Source of the DNA: Bacteroidota bacterium
GTDB taxonomy: Bacteria > Bacteroidota > Bacteroidia > Chitinophagales > Chitinophagaceae
Direction: 5' to 3'
Assembly (NCBI GenBank): GCA_023428755.1
Contig: JAEYWX010000029.1
Span: 124,001-188,000 of the forward strand
Length of the DNA: 64,000 bases
A program made the position numbers and the translations under genes. Position 1 is the stretch's first letter. The number at the start of each line of letters is the position of its first letter. Shown one piece after another: positions 42,941 to 50,923 of the stretch. The notes under the pieces are model-generated. The model worked only from the letters and a program-made list of their open reading frames with translations. It was not told where the DNA came from and ran no database searches.

Positions 42941-44395
42941 ATGCAATCGGTCAAATTATTTCTTATTTCAGCAGCACTTTACTGTTGCTGTATGGCAACT
43001 GCACAGGACAGTTCAACGCAAACGAATAACCGCCTTATCCTCGATTTTCCTGTGCTTGAATTTCCGCACATGAATTATGCAGCAGGCATGTCGTACAACA
43101 AACGCCTGCAGTTGCCTTCGGGTGGCACAGTACGCCCAACTTTTGGAGATTATGTACGTGGCTATGAGAGTCCCTCCATGCAACAGGCCCTGGCAGTAAC
43201 CAAGAATCTCCATGCAACAAATTATTATTTTAATAACCGGGTATGGAATAAATGGATCGCACCTGTAAATCCAAAGAAAAAAATCCTGAATCGGCTTGCT
43301 GCCAATGCAACAGCTGGGGTAATTGATTATGTATTGGCGTATCATCTCATGGTGTTTGGTCCGGTTTGGCTGCACGAAGAATTTCACCGCAATGGTGTTA
43401 CACATCAATGTGCTGCCAGCTTTGATGAAACGTATTATCGGTTTGGCGGCGGTATTCCAAGCGGATCAGTATCGCATGTGCTGGATGAAGATATGATGCG
43501 GTTTAAAAGTACTGCACCCCAAAATATGATGCGAAGTTTTGCAGCAGGTATTGAAGCACAATATCAATTGGTAAGAGCGTTGCAGAAAGATAATTTTTTC
43601 CATCGCACCAATCAACCCAATGTTGCCATGAATATTCTGGTAACCATCCAGGCCATTGGTTATGTAAATCAATTCAAACAAAAAGATTACGACGCCAGTA
43701 TCGACAGCATGAACAAATATGGAGTGGCAATCAAGGATCGTGATTTTGTGGGCTGGGATTTTACAGCATGGGTATATGATCTGCATCGCATCAATGAACC
43801 CTACAGCAATCGGGGTACGCATCCAAACGGTACAGGAATTAACCGGGCTATCAAACGAAGCCAGCTTACTGCCGAAGAAGATGAGTATTTAAGTAAAATG
43901 GGACGGATGCAATACCTGAATTTTATTTCGCCTTCAATGGTTGGTATTCATCGTATCAAATTAAATGAACAAACAGCCTTTAATTTTTCGGTTCGTCATA
44001 TACTCAATTCGTTTGGGTATGATCTTGGTCTGGATGTTTTTCTTGAAACAAAAGGAACGCAGTGGCTCGTAGGATTGCATGGATACCGAAACAAAGAAAA
44101 ATTATGGCCAGGTATTGAAGTGGAAAATCCTGCTATCAAAATTCGTGCTGGCAGAAAACAGATACCAATACAGGCAAGAGGAATGTTGTGGCTGCAACCC
44201 AAAGAACAATTGTTTACATCCACCAAAGCGGAACCGGGTGGTCTCTTGCAGCTACGTACCTATTATCCTGCCGGGAAATCAGTAAAGCTTTATGCAGAAG
44301 CCGAAGCAAAAACAAGCGGATGGGTAGCAGCGAATCCTTATCTGGACCCGAACGTAACGGTACGTATGGGTTTGATGGTTGATCTAAACAAATAA
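42941..44395 (+). CDS. Secreted/envelope protein with HExxH motif
   Basis: A 484-residue protein with a signal peptide (1-22, ending MATA-QD). A hydrophobic segment (ATAGVIDYVLAYHLMVFGPV) leads directly into WLHEEFHRNGV, a perfect HExxH zinc-metallopeptidase-type motif near residue 148. The second half is strand-rich (SPSMVGIHRIKLN onward) and ends in VRMGLMVDLNK, which could be a beta-barrel or outer-membrane-associated domain. I do not recognise the family, so peptidase activity is inference from the motif only. A TATTTTTG -7 box lies at 42903-42910. A strong terminator follows. Confidence 0.7.
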   Translation: MQSVKLFLISAALYCCCMATAQDSSTQTNNRLILDFPVLEFPHMNYAAGMSYNKRLQLPSGGTVRPTFGDYVRGYESPSMQQALAVTKNLHATNYYFNNRVWNKWIAPVNPKKKILNRLAANATAGVIDYVLAYHLMVFGPVWLHEEFHRNGVTHQCAASFDETYYRFGGGIPSGSVSHVLDEDMMRFKSTAPQNMMRSFAAGIEAQYQLVRALQKDNFFHRTNQPNVAMNILVTIQAIGYVNQFKQKDYDASIDSMNKYGVAIKDRDFVGWDFTAWVYDLHRINEPYSNRGTHPNGTGINRAIKRSQLTAEEDEYLSKMGRMQYLNFISPSMVGIHRIKLNEQTAFNFSVRHILNSFGYDLGLDVFLETKGTQWLVGLHGYRNKEKLWPGIEVENPAIKIRAGRKQIPIQARGMLWLQPKEQLFTSTKAEPGGLLQLRTYYPAGKSVKLYAEAEAKTSGWVAANPYLDPNVTVRMGLMVDLNK

Positions 44396-44412
44396 GTAAA
44401 CTATTTTTATTG

Positions 44413-44448
44413 ATCCTGTTCTTTTAATCGAACAGGATTTTTTATTTT
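44413..44448 (+). terminator. Terminator after the HExxH protein gene
   Basis: ATCCTGTTC (44413-44421) and GAACAGGAT (44430-44438) form a perfect nine-pair stem, followed by TTTTTATTTT. Confidence 0.88.
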
Positions 44449-44465
44449 GCCGGAAATACAATCAG

Positions 44466-45014
44466 ATGTTTCCTGTTCTTACCACTGAACGTTTACTGTT
44501 ACGAAAGGTTGAACAAACGGATGCTGCGGCTGTATTGAAAGGCTACAGCGATCCGAGGGTGAATCAGTTTATGTCGGTAGCCTATTATTCGCTTGATGAA
44601 GTGCAGGAACAACTTAATTTCTACGAATCCATTTTTGCAACAGGTGATGGTGTTTGGTGGGCCATCTGCAACAAAGAAAATCCAGCTATTGTAATTGGAA
44701 ATGCTGGATTGAATCATTACCGGCCTTCGCATAAATGTATTGAGCTTGGCTACTGGATTTTACCGGAAGAGCAGGGGAAAGGCTATGCGGCAGAAGCGAT
44801 CCGTTCAATTTGTGATTATGCGTTTACTGTGTTGGATGTGCACCGCATTGAAGCAATTGTGGAAGGAAAAAATACCATCAGCATGCATCTGCTTGCAAAA
44901 CTTGGTTTTCAGGACGAAGGCGTCCACAGGGAGTGTGAGATCAAAAACGGGCGATACATCGACTTAAACTATTTTGCTTTATTCAATCCAGCTCACAAAA
45001 GCCCGCACATGTGA
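44466..45014 (+). CDS. GNAT N-acetyltransferase, RimJ/RimL type
   Basis: A 182-residue cytosolic acetyltransferase. It begins with the typical LTTERLLLRKVEQTDAAAVL, and the acetyl-CoA binding region reads ELGYWILPEEQGKGYAAEAI (the Q/R-x-x-G-x-G/A loop is EQGKGYA), followed by HRIEAIVEGKNTISMHLLAK and LGFQDEGVHRE. RimJ/RimL-like members acetylate ribosomal protein N-termini, antibiotics or small amines; the substrate is not readable. The start is close behind the upstream terminator. Confidence 0.9.
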   Translation: MFPVLTTERLLLRKVEQTDAAAVLKGYSDPRVNQFMSVAYYSLDEVQEQLNFYESIFATGDGVWWAICNKENPAIVIGNAGLNHYRPSHKCIELGYWILPEEQGKGYAAEAIRSICDYAFTVLDVHRIEAIVEGKNTISMHLLAKLGFQDEGVHRECEIKNGRYIDLNYFALFNPAHKSPHM

Positions 45015-45027
45015 TGCAGCATCACAT
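45009..45027. repeat. Perfect palindrome upstream of O3
   Basis: ATGTGATGC (45009-45017), one central A, and GCATCACAT (45019-45027). Its arms carry the same ATGTGA and TCACAT half-sites as the 7-2-7 operators but in an outward arrangement, 30 bases before operator O3. It overlaps the end of the acetyltransferase gene and lacks a T-tract. Confidence 0.55.
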
Positions 45028-45052
45028 CATTTCACGCTGCAAGTTCCACAAT

Positions 45053-45099
45053 TCACACAGTTATGCGATTGATTCACGGGGTACTGCAATCTATCTTCA
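45053..45099 (+). promoter_or_regulatory. Operator O3 and promoter before a small ORF
   Basis: TCACACA-GT-TATGCGA at 45053-45068 and TATCTTCA (six of eight -7 positions) at 45092-45099; centre to -7 distance 31.5 nt, as at the other sites. TTG follows the palindrome at the -33 position. Confidence 0.55.
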
Positions 45100-45135
45100 C
45101 ATTGATTTCGTTAGTATAGTAGTAAACCATTTTTT

Positions 45136-45234
45136 ATGAACGATTTAATGTGGCCGCATATCTACGTTGTTCCAACCGGTACGGGCTTTAGTTACCTGTT
45201 GATCAACTGTGTTGGTAATCCCGAAAATAACTGA
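45136..45234 (+). CDS. Candidate small protein, 32 residues
   Basis: An ATG-started frame reading MNDLMWPHIYVVPTGTGFSY and ending LLINCVGNPENN, with a TGA stop. It has a hydrophobic middle rich in aromatic and beta-branched residues, is not a repeat translation, and lies about 35 bases behind operator O3 and its -7 box, 42 bases before a Crp/Fnr gene. It is below the size used by gene callers. Whether it is translated is unknown. Confidence 0.4.
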   Translation: MNDLMWPHIYVVPTGTGFSYLLINCVGNPENN

Positions 45235-45276
45235 TGTTGCTTTTCTGCAAATCTAGCTTTGCTTATCTTTAGCAGG

Positions 45277-45855
45277 ATGGAAATTGAATTGCTTAAACAA
45301 TTTGTACAACAGATTCATCCCTTGCCTGAAGCGGAGCTTGAACAATTTACTGCCAACTGGCAACCGTTAACAGTCAAACGAAAAACCATTCTTACTGCTG
45401 CCGGTGAAACAGAGCGTTCTCTTTATTTTGTAGTAGAAGGATTGCAACGTGCGTTTTATGTGGGAGAGGGGAACAAAGAAGCAACTATTGTGTTTACCTA
45501 TCCTCCTTCCTTTAGTGGGGTGGCCGACAGCTTTCTTACGCAAACGCCATCGCTTTATTTTCTTGAAACATTAACCGCCAGCCGCTTTCTTCGGATTTCA
45601 TACGATGAAGTGGAGAGGATGACAAAAACATCGCCATTGATTCAGCAATTGATCTTCAAAGCCACAGCCTTTGCATTGAAGGGGGCATTACAGCGTCACA
45701 TCGAACTGCAGTGTTTTACAAACGAAGAAAAATTCAGAACACTGTTGCAGCGTAGTCCGCATATTCTCAACCTGGTGCCGCATAAATACATTGCGTCTTA
45801 TCTTGGTATGGATGCTACCAATTTCAGCAAACTGTTAGGTTCAGTTAAAATTTAA
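45277..45855 (+). CDS. Crp/Fnr-family transcription regulator
   Basis: A 192-residue regulator. Residues 20-110 form a cyclic-nucleotide-binding-type beta-roll (LTVKRKTILTAAGETERSLY, FVVEGLQRAFYV, FSGVADSFLTQTPSLYFLET), followed by the dimer helix and a C-terminal HTH that ends LVPHKYIASYLGMDATNFSK. The typical cAMP ligand residues are not evident, as is usual for Bacteroidota members, so the effector is unknown. The start MEIELLKQFV at 45277 is preferred over 45259. A TTGGT-N4-ACCAA palindrome stands 18 bases after its stop. Confidence 0.85.
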   Translation: MEIELLKQFVQQIHPLPEAELEQFTANWQPLTVKRKTILTAAGETERSLYFVVEGLQRAFYVGEGNKEATIVFTYPPSFSGVADSFLTQTPSLYFLETLTASRFLRISYDEVERMTKTSPLIQQLIFKATAFALKGALQRHIELQCFTNEEKFRTLLQRSPHILNLVPHKYIASYLGMDATNFSKLLGSVKI

Positions 45856-45872
45856 TTTCCTGCTTTTTGAAA

Positions 45873-45918
45873 TCTTGGTTTTTACCAAGAATGTTTTCTG
45901 ATGGCTGTATGACATTTG
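45873..45918 (+). promoter_or_regulatory. Crp/Fnr-type operator and promoter before the DinB gene
   Basis: TCTTGGT-TTTT-ACCAAGA at 45873-45890 has the FNR-like geometry (five-base arms with four-base spacer, TTGGT-N4-ACCAA). GACATTTG at 45911-45918 is a good -7 box 29.5 nt from the centre. The adjacent Crp/Fnr-family protein is the likely binder. Confidence 0.55.
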
Positions 45919-45934
45919 TGTAAAATAATAGTAC

Positions 45935-46531
45935 ATGAAACAGATCAACAGCAATAAACTTCTTGAATTATTGCAAGCCGATGTGCGTGAAATTTTATTG
46001 CAATGCTCAGCCTTGCAGGCAAAGCCCGTTCATTTGCTGCAGCAACAACCGCAGCCTGGTAAGTGGAGCGTAGCGCAGGTGTTGGAACATCTGAATTTTT
46101 ATTCCCGTTTTTATATAACTGCTATTGAACAGAAGCTGCATTTAAATCAATCAGGGCCCAACAGGGATTTTACGCCGGGTTGGCTGGGTAATTATTTTAC
46201 AAAGCTGATGAAACCTACGGCAGAGAAAACACTTGTGTCAAAAATGAAAGCACCGTCGAATGCAATTCCTTCGGCCCAGCCCGATGCAGCAGCAATGTTA
46301 ACAGAGTTCATCCATCATCAACATCATTTAATCAACTTATTGCAAATTGCACGTACTGCTAATCTTGACTATAACCGAATTCCCACATCGCTTACAAAAT
46401 TGATCAGGCTGAAACTGGGCGATACGTTCCGTTTTTTTGTTGCACATGAGCAACGGCATTTTCTGCAGATTGAAAATACATTGCAACGGGTAGCACAGAC
46501 ATCGTTCTTACAGGAAGAAGTATCGGCATAA
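45935..46531 (+). CDS. DinB-family protein
   Basis: A 198-residue cytosolic four-helix-bundle protein of the DinB/YfiT type. The metal-site histidines appear as WSVAQVLEHLNFYSR near residue 55 and FRFFVAHEQRHFLQIENTL near 175. Such proteins are often thiol-dependent metalloenzymes or are induced by stress, but this one cannot be assigned a reaction. It starts 80 bases after a Crp/Fnr-family gene, with an FNR-like palindrome and -7 box in between. Confidence 0.85.
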   Translation: MKQINSNKLLELLQADVREILLQCSALQAKPVHLLQQQPQPGKWSVAQVLEHLNFYSRFYITAIEQKLHLNQSGPNRDFTPGWLGNYFTKLMKPTAEKTLVSKMKAPSNAIPSAQPDAAAMLTEFIHHQHHLINLLQIARTANLDYNRIPTSLTKLIRLKLGDTFRFFVAHEQRHFLQIENTLQRVAQTSFLQEEVSA

Positions 46532-46535
46532 AAAT

Positions 46536-46582
46536 TCACATGATCATGTGATTGTAAATTATTTTCAGTTCATCCATTTTTG
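46536..46582 (+). promoter_or_regulatory. Operator O4 and promoter of a lipoprotein gene
   Basis: TCACATG-AT-CATGTGA at 46536-46551, a perfect palindrome, with CATTTTTG at 46575-46582 as -7 box; centre to -7 distance 31.5 nt. TTG lies directly after the palindrome. Confidence 0.7.
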
Positions 46583-46605
46583 TAGTCATTAAACCTTATC
46601 ATTTT

Positions 46606-47385
46606 ATGCGAACCATGTTACATGCCTTTGTGCTGATAACATTTGTCATCAGCTCATGCAAGCCGGATGCTGATCCTGTGCAGCCGCCGGTTACTCCTAT
46701 TGCCAGGTATGTAAGTAAAATTGCAAATGCTGACAATGAATTCAGGGAATACCAGTACAATGCACAGCGATCACTTACAAAATACACATCGCAGTTTGTA
46801 GGTGGTGCGGGTGTTACCCGAATGGAGACGGATTACACGTATGAAAATAATGTGATCACAAAAGCAGAATCACAATCCGGACGGGTGGAATATATCACCG
46901 AAGCGGGGAGGGTAACTGCAACAAAATATTATTCGCTGAACGGAACCCTGCGTTCAACGATTCATTACAGCTATAACAGTAAAGGACAGCTGAAAGAGTG
47001 GGTTGAGCAAATCATGAATCCGCATGTAAATGAGCCTGCCGAATCAAAGCAGACGTATGAATATTATCCCGATGGTAATTTGAAACGGATCGAGAATTTT
47101 TACCGGATCAGTTTAGGGGATGCATATACATCGATGGGTGGCAGTTTGTACGATCGATATGACCGTTACCGTAACCCTGATCTGTTAGTTGGTACACCAT
47201 TGTATTTGCCGGGTGTGGTAGTAATGATCAATAATCCGGGACGCATCCAGCACTTTACTCCGGATGGTGCTGTACATCAAACAAATTCATTGGAATACAC
47301 ATACTACGCAGATGGTATGATCGCTACAAAAAAATCATCGTTGAGTAACAGTAGTGTTTTTATTTTATTTGAGTATACCTATTAA
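46606..47385 (+). CDS. Lipoprotein with YD-like repeats
   Basis: A 259-residue lipoprotein: signal MRTMLHAFVLITFVISSC with lipobox ISSC (Cys18), Pro-rich linker, then repeated short strands with Y-x-Y-N and G-x-L/I patterns (YQYNAQRSLTKYTS, DYTYENNVITKAES, HYSYNSKGQLKEWVE, YEYYPDGNLKRIENF, EYTYYADGMIATKKS), like those of YD/RHS-like repeat proteins. It is similar in design to the lipoprotein at 51078, and both genes share a 5' leader phrase (ATTAAACCTTATCATT). Function unknown. Confidence 0.75.
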   Translation: MRTMLHAFVLITFVISSCKPDADPVQPPVTPIARYVSKIANADNEFREYQYNAQRSLTKYTSQFVGGAGVTRMETDYTYENNVITKAESQSGRVEYITEAGRVTATKYYSLNGTLRSTIHYSYNSKGQLKEWVEQIMNPHVNEPAESKQTYEYYPDGNLKRIENFYRISLGDAYTSMGGSLYDRYDRYRNPDLLVGTPLYLPGVVVMINNPGRIQHFTPDGAVHQTNSLEYTYYADGMIATKKSSLSNSSVFILFEYTY

Positions 47386-47417
47386 ACATTCAGTCGGGCA
47401 ATAGTTGGTTTAGTGGC

Positions 47418-47440
47418 AAAGGAGCTGAAAAGCTCCTTTT
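47418..47440 (+). terminator. Terminator abutting operator O5
   Basis: AAAGGAGCT (47418-47426) and AGCTCCTTT (47431-47439) form a nine-pair stem with a GAAA loop. Only a few T residues follow before the operator palindrome begins at 47440. Confidence 0.65.
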
Positions 47441-47486
47441 CACATGTTCATGTGATTGTGAACCGATGCCTGTTAAAATATATTTG
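47440..47486 (+). promoter_or_regulatory. Operator O5 and promoter of the serine hydrolase gene
   Basis: TCACATG-TT-CATGTGA at 47440-47455, perfect palindrome; TATATTTG at 47479-47486, a perfect -7 box; distance 31.5 nt. The start codon is at 47491, four bases after the -7 box, so the mRNA would be leaderless or nearly so. Confidence 0.78.
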
Positions 47487-47490
47487 ATAC

Positions 47491-48933
47491 ATGAAACAAA
47501 CCATCATCCTGTTGCTTTTGATCACACAAAAAGTAACAGCTCAGCTTCCTGCACAGCTAAAGGGTAAGATCGACAGCCTGCTGCAACAGTATGTGGAAAC
47601 AAAACAGTTTTCGGGAAATGTATTGGTTGCAAAAGGAAGTGATATTCTGTATCAGCAATCGATTGGTTACGCCAGCAAAGAAGATAAAACTCCCAACCGG
47701 ATTACAACCAATTTTAATATTGCCTCGATGGGCAAAACCTTCACGGCAACATTGATCATGCAGTTGGTGCAGGAAGGGAAATTATCGGTTGATCAAAAAT
47801 TGTCTTCACTGTTGCCGGAGTACAACATAAAAAAAGCCGACAGCATTACTGTTTATCATTTATTAACTCACACATCGGGTGTGGGTAATTATATGATGCA
47901 TGCAAATTTTGAAGCAGAGCGTCATCAGCTGAAATCGCTCAACGATGTGATGCCGTATGTGATTGAAATGGAACCAACATTGGAGTATGTTGGTCAGCGT
48001 TTTGATTATTCCAATTCAGGGTTTATTTTACTGGGAAAGATCATTGAGAAAATTACAGGTAAGTCGTACATGCAGGCACTTGAAGAACGGATTTTTAAAC
48101 CGGCCGGCATTCAGCAATCCTATATTCATTATCCGGCTACTTTTTTTGCGCCAAAAGAAGCAACTCCTTATCTGGCTTATACTTCAAAAACGTTTGTAAA
48201 TGCGGCAGCAGAAGAATTTCCTGCGTTTTCGGATGGCGGTATGCAGTCGAATGTGGTGGACTTGTATCGTTTTGCAAAAGCGTTGCTGAACGAAAAAATT
48301 CTGTCATCATCTATGCGGGATAGTATGTGGAATGGAAAAGTAAATACCGGCCGTGTGGCAAAGTATAGTTTTGGCTGGGAAGATGAACAAACAGATTTTG
48401 GAAAACGATTGTTTAGTCACAGTGGTGGTGGCAAGGGTTTTTCATCCGATCTGAAAATTGAACGTGAAGATGGTTACATTGTGATTGTACTCATCAACAA
48501 CCGGGTGAATCCACGTGAGATAACGAACAATATTTTTCAGATACTCTATAATCAACCAACCAGAAAACCTGAAAAATACCTGGAGAGCAGTTTGATGGAG
48601 ATCACGGAAGAAAAAGGATTTGCATATGTAAAGGAGAATTATAAAACAATCCTGAAAGAAAAAGGGTTCGACAAAACACCCAACCCTTGGGTGTATATCA
48701 TGTACTCTGATATGTTTGAAACATTGAAAGATTTTGACAAAGCATTTGAAGTTATGGAGATGGGGCGTGAGGAATTTCCAAATGAAACATCGATGTATAA
48801 CGTAACGGGTCAGTTGTATGCCAACCAGAAAAAGTATAAAGAAGCAGCTGACTGGTTTCAGAAAGCATTAGCAATTGATCCGAAAGATGGCTTTGCTAGC
48901 ATGATGTTGAACACTATTAAAGGGAAGTATTAA
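47491..48933 (+). CDS. Beta-lactamase-fold serine hydrolase with TPR tail
   Basis: A 480-residue exported protein. Signal peptide 1-18 (ending VTA-QL), then a class C beta-lactamase/DD-peptidase fold: Ser79-x-x-Lys82 in IASMGKTF, the Tyr-x-Asn element in FDYSNSGFILLG and the HSGGGKGF motif in place of K-T-G. Residues about 400-480 form TPR-like helices (FDKAFEVMEMGREEFPNETS, KKYKEAADWFQKALAIDPKD). Members of this group act as D-amino-acid peptidases, esterases or beta-lactamases; the substrate is unknown. The next gene starts 15 bases after the stop. Confidence 0.88.
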   Translation: MKQTIILLLLITQKVTAQLPAQLKGKIDSLLQQYVETKQFSGNVLVAKGSDILYQQSIGYASKEDKTPNRITTNFNIASMGKTFTATLIMQLVQEGKLSVDQKLSSLLPEYNIKKADSITVYHLLTHTSGVGNYMMHANFEAERHQLKSLNDVMPYVIEMEPTLEYVGQRFDYSNSGFILLGKIIEKITGKSYMQALEERIFKPAGIQQSYIHYPATFFAPKEATPYLAYTSKTFVNAAAEEFPAFSDGGMQSNVVDLYRFAKALLNEKILSSSMRDSMWNGKVNTGRVAKYSFGWEDEQTDFGKRLFSHSGGGKGFSSDLKIEREDGYIVIVLINNRVNPREITNNIFQILYNQPTRKPEKYLESSLMEITEEKGFAYVKENYKTILKEKGFDKTPNPWVYIMYSDMFETLKDFDKAFEVMEMGREEFPNETSMYNVTGQLYANQKKYKEAADWFQKALAIDPKDGFASMMLNTIKGKY

Positions 48934-48947
48934 ACGAAAATACAGAC

Positions 48948-49481
48948 ATGAGCAGGAAGGTGATCGTTTATATAGCAGCAAGTATCGATGGTTTTATTGC
49001 CGGACTGGATGGTGATCTTTCTTTTTTGGCAAGCGTTGAAAAAGAAGGAGAGGATTACGGGTATGCAGCTTTTGTTTCAACAGTTGACACCGTAATAGTG
49101 GGAAAGAACACATATGATAAAGTACTGTCAATGGGGTATCCTTTTCCACATGCAGATAAAGAATCGTATATCATTACCCGAACAGAACAACCTGCAGAGG
49201 GTACTACTCAATTTTATACCGGTGATGTGGTAAAGTTGGTAAAAATTCTAAAAGAAAAAGAAGGGCAAATAATTTTTGTTGATGGAGGGGCGTATGTCAT
49301 TAATCTTCTTTTGCAGGAACAGTTGATCGATGAAATTTATTTATCGATCATACCGGTAGTGCTCGGAAGCGGCATTGCTTTGTTTCATCACAACAATCCA
49401 TTACAAGGGGTAGCTCTGCAATCAGTAAAACATTTCGATACCGGTCTTGTTCAATTGCATTATCAGTTTATAGGCAAATGA
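48948..49481 (+). CDS. Dihydrofolate reductase-fold (RibD C-terminal) protein
   Basis: A 177-residue cytosolic protein. It starts RKVIVYIAASIDGFIAGLDG, the N-terminal strand-loop of the RibD C-terminal/DHFR-like family, followed by STVDTVIVGKNTYDKVLSMG (nucleotide-binding region) and IIFVDGGAYVINLLLQEQLI and LSIIPVVLGSGIALF. Family members are NADPH-dependent reductases of mostly unknown substrate. It lies 15 bases after the serine hydrolase gene and is probably co-transcribed from operator O5. Confidence 0.9.
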   Translation: MSRKVIVYIAASIDGFIAGLDGDLSFLASVEKEGEDYGYAAFVSTVDTVIVGKNTYDKVLSMGYPFPHADKESYIITRTEQPAEGTTQFYTGDVVKLVKILKEKEGQIIFVDGGAYVINLLLQEQLIDEIYLSIIPVVLGSGIALFHHNNPLQGVALQSVKHFDTGLVQLHYQFIGK

Positions 49482-49500
49482 TTTTCGCACACATTTAGTT

Positions 49501-49547
49501 TCACATGTTCATGTGGTGAAACTACAGTTTCATCTAACGTACATTTG
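49501..49547 (+). promoter_or_regulatory. Operator O6 and promoter of the S41 peptidase gene
   Basis: TCACATG-TT-CATGTGG at 49501-49516 and TACATTTG at 49540-49547, a perfect -7 box; distance 31.5 nt. The start codon lies 14 bases after the -7 box. Confidence 0.75.
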
Positions 49548-49561
49548 GTGAAAACCTTGTC

Positions 49562-50860
49562 ATGAAACAGATACTGTATTTCTTACTCTTTACGCTTGTT
49601 GTATCTACAGCTAATGCACAGCTTAGCAGTAAGCAAAAATCGGAAGCCATCGACAGCGTTGTGAAGCTGATGAACGAACGCTATATTTTTCCTGAAACGG
49701 CAAAGCAGATCGAAGTATTTCTCCGGAAACAGCAGTCAAAAAAAGTGTACGATACCATTACCAGTGGCGATGTATTTGCGGCTGCACTTACAACCGACAT
49801 CCGCAGTATTTGTAACGACAAGCATGTTACGATTCGTTATTCATCAGAAGCAGTCCCGGTAAATCGTAATTCTTTTATGCAGATATCAGAAACGGAGCGG
49901 GCAGAATATACAGAATGGTTACGCCTGGAAAACTATGGTGTACGAAAGATCGATATCCTGAGGGGAAATATCGGTTATATCGATTTTAAGTTTTTATGCG
50001 GAACGGAATATGCCGGTGATTTTTATGCAGCAATGATGAATTATATCAATCATACCGATGCACTTATCATCGACTTTCGAAAATGTGGCGGAGCTATGAG
50101 TGATAATGTGATCTCCTTTCTTTGCAGTTATTTATTTGCTGATAAAACACATTTGAATGATCTCTATTGGAGAGAGCGAAACTTTATACAGCAAACATGG
50201 ACACAGGTAGTGGTGCCCGGTAAAAAATATCTCAACAAACCGGTATATGTTTTAACCAGCGGTGGTACGTTTTCAGGGGCCGAAGAAATGGCGTATGATC
50301 TTAAACATTTAAAACGTGCAACCATTGTTGGTGAAGTAACAGGTGGCGGCGCAAATCCCGGCGGTAATGTTGCATTGACCGAACACTTCAACATGTTTTT
50401 GCCGGTTGGTAAAGCAATCAATCCCATTACAAAAACAAATTGGGAAGGGGTGGGTGTACAGCCGGATACACTTACATCATCCAAAATGGCTTTGAATAAA
50501 GCGCATCTCCTTGCAATGAAGCACAGCATTGCCACAACTGCTAATCCATTGTGGAAAGATGAATTAAAACGGTTGGTAACAGAAGTAGAGAATGAAGTAC
50601 CCGTCATGGTGAATGTTGAATTCAGACTCAAAGGATATGCAAATGCAAAGTCTGTAACGGTTGCCGGAAGCTTTAATGATTGGTCGCCCTCTTCCGTAAA
50701 AATGAAGCGGTTGGGAGATGAATGGGTGGTACAAACTGTAGCAGAGCCAGGTAAGCATATGTATAAGTTTATTGTAGATGGTAACTGGATACTGGATCCC
50801 GGCAATAAAGAAACAGGAATGGAAAACGGTTATTCGAATTCAGTGATTATTATAAAATAA
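49562..50860 (+). CDS. S41-family peptidase with C-terminal glycogen-binding-like domain
   Basis: A 432-residue exported protein. Signal peptide 1-19 (ending ANA-QL), an N-terminal helical domain as in retinoid-binding-protein-like S41 members (SKQKSEAIDSVVKLMNERYI, CNDKHVTIRY), then the protease core: NIGYIDFKFL, ALIIDFRKCGGAMSDNV and Ser238 in LTSGGTFSGAEEMAYDLK as the nucleophile, with GEVTGGGANPGG following. No PDZ domain is seen. Residues about 345-432 form a separate immunoglobulin-like domain (VTVAGSFNDWSPSSVKMKR, WVVQTVAEPGKHMYKFIVDG) of the CBM48/AMPK glycogen-binding type. This combination is unusual. Confidence 0.85.
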   Translation: MKQILYFLLFTLVVSTANAQLSSKQKSEAIDSVVKLMNERYIFPETAKQIEVFLRKQQSKKVYDTITSGDVFAAALTTDIRSICNDKHVTIRYSSEAVPVNRNSFMQISETERAEYTEWLRLENYGVRKIDILRGNIGYIDFKFLCGTEYAGDFYAAMMNYINHTDALIIDFRKCGGAMSDNVISFLCSYLFADKTHLNDLYWRERNFIQQTWTQVVVPGKKYLNKPVYVLTSGGTFSGAEEMAYDLKHLKRATIVGEVTGGGANPGGNVALTEHFNMFLPVGKAINPITKTNWEGVGVQPDTLTSSKMALNKAHLLAMKHSIATTANPLWKDELKRLVTEVENEVPVMVNVEFRLKGYANAKSVTVAGSFNDWSPSSVKMKRLGDEWVVQTVAEPGKHMYKFIVDGNWILDPGNKETGMENGYSNSVIIIK

Positions 50861-50871
50861 TAAAAATCATT

Positions 50872-50918
50872 TCACATGTTTATGTGATTGAAAAGGAAAA
50901 AAAGTTGTTGCATTTTTG
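50872..50918 (+). promoter_or_regulatory. Operator O7 and promoter of a short transcript
   Basis: TCACATG-TT-TATGTGA at 50872-50887 and CATTTTTG at 50911-50918; distance 31.5 nt. No gene follows before a terminator at 50968-50994. Confidence 0.65.
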
Positions 50919-50923
50919 ATGTG

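Noticed and set aside
50164..50805. Long antisense frame (213 codons) inside the S41 peptidase gene
   Set aside because: The plus-strand frame encodes clear S41 and glycogen-binding-type motifs; the antisense reading has no recognisable features.
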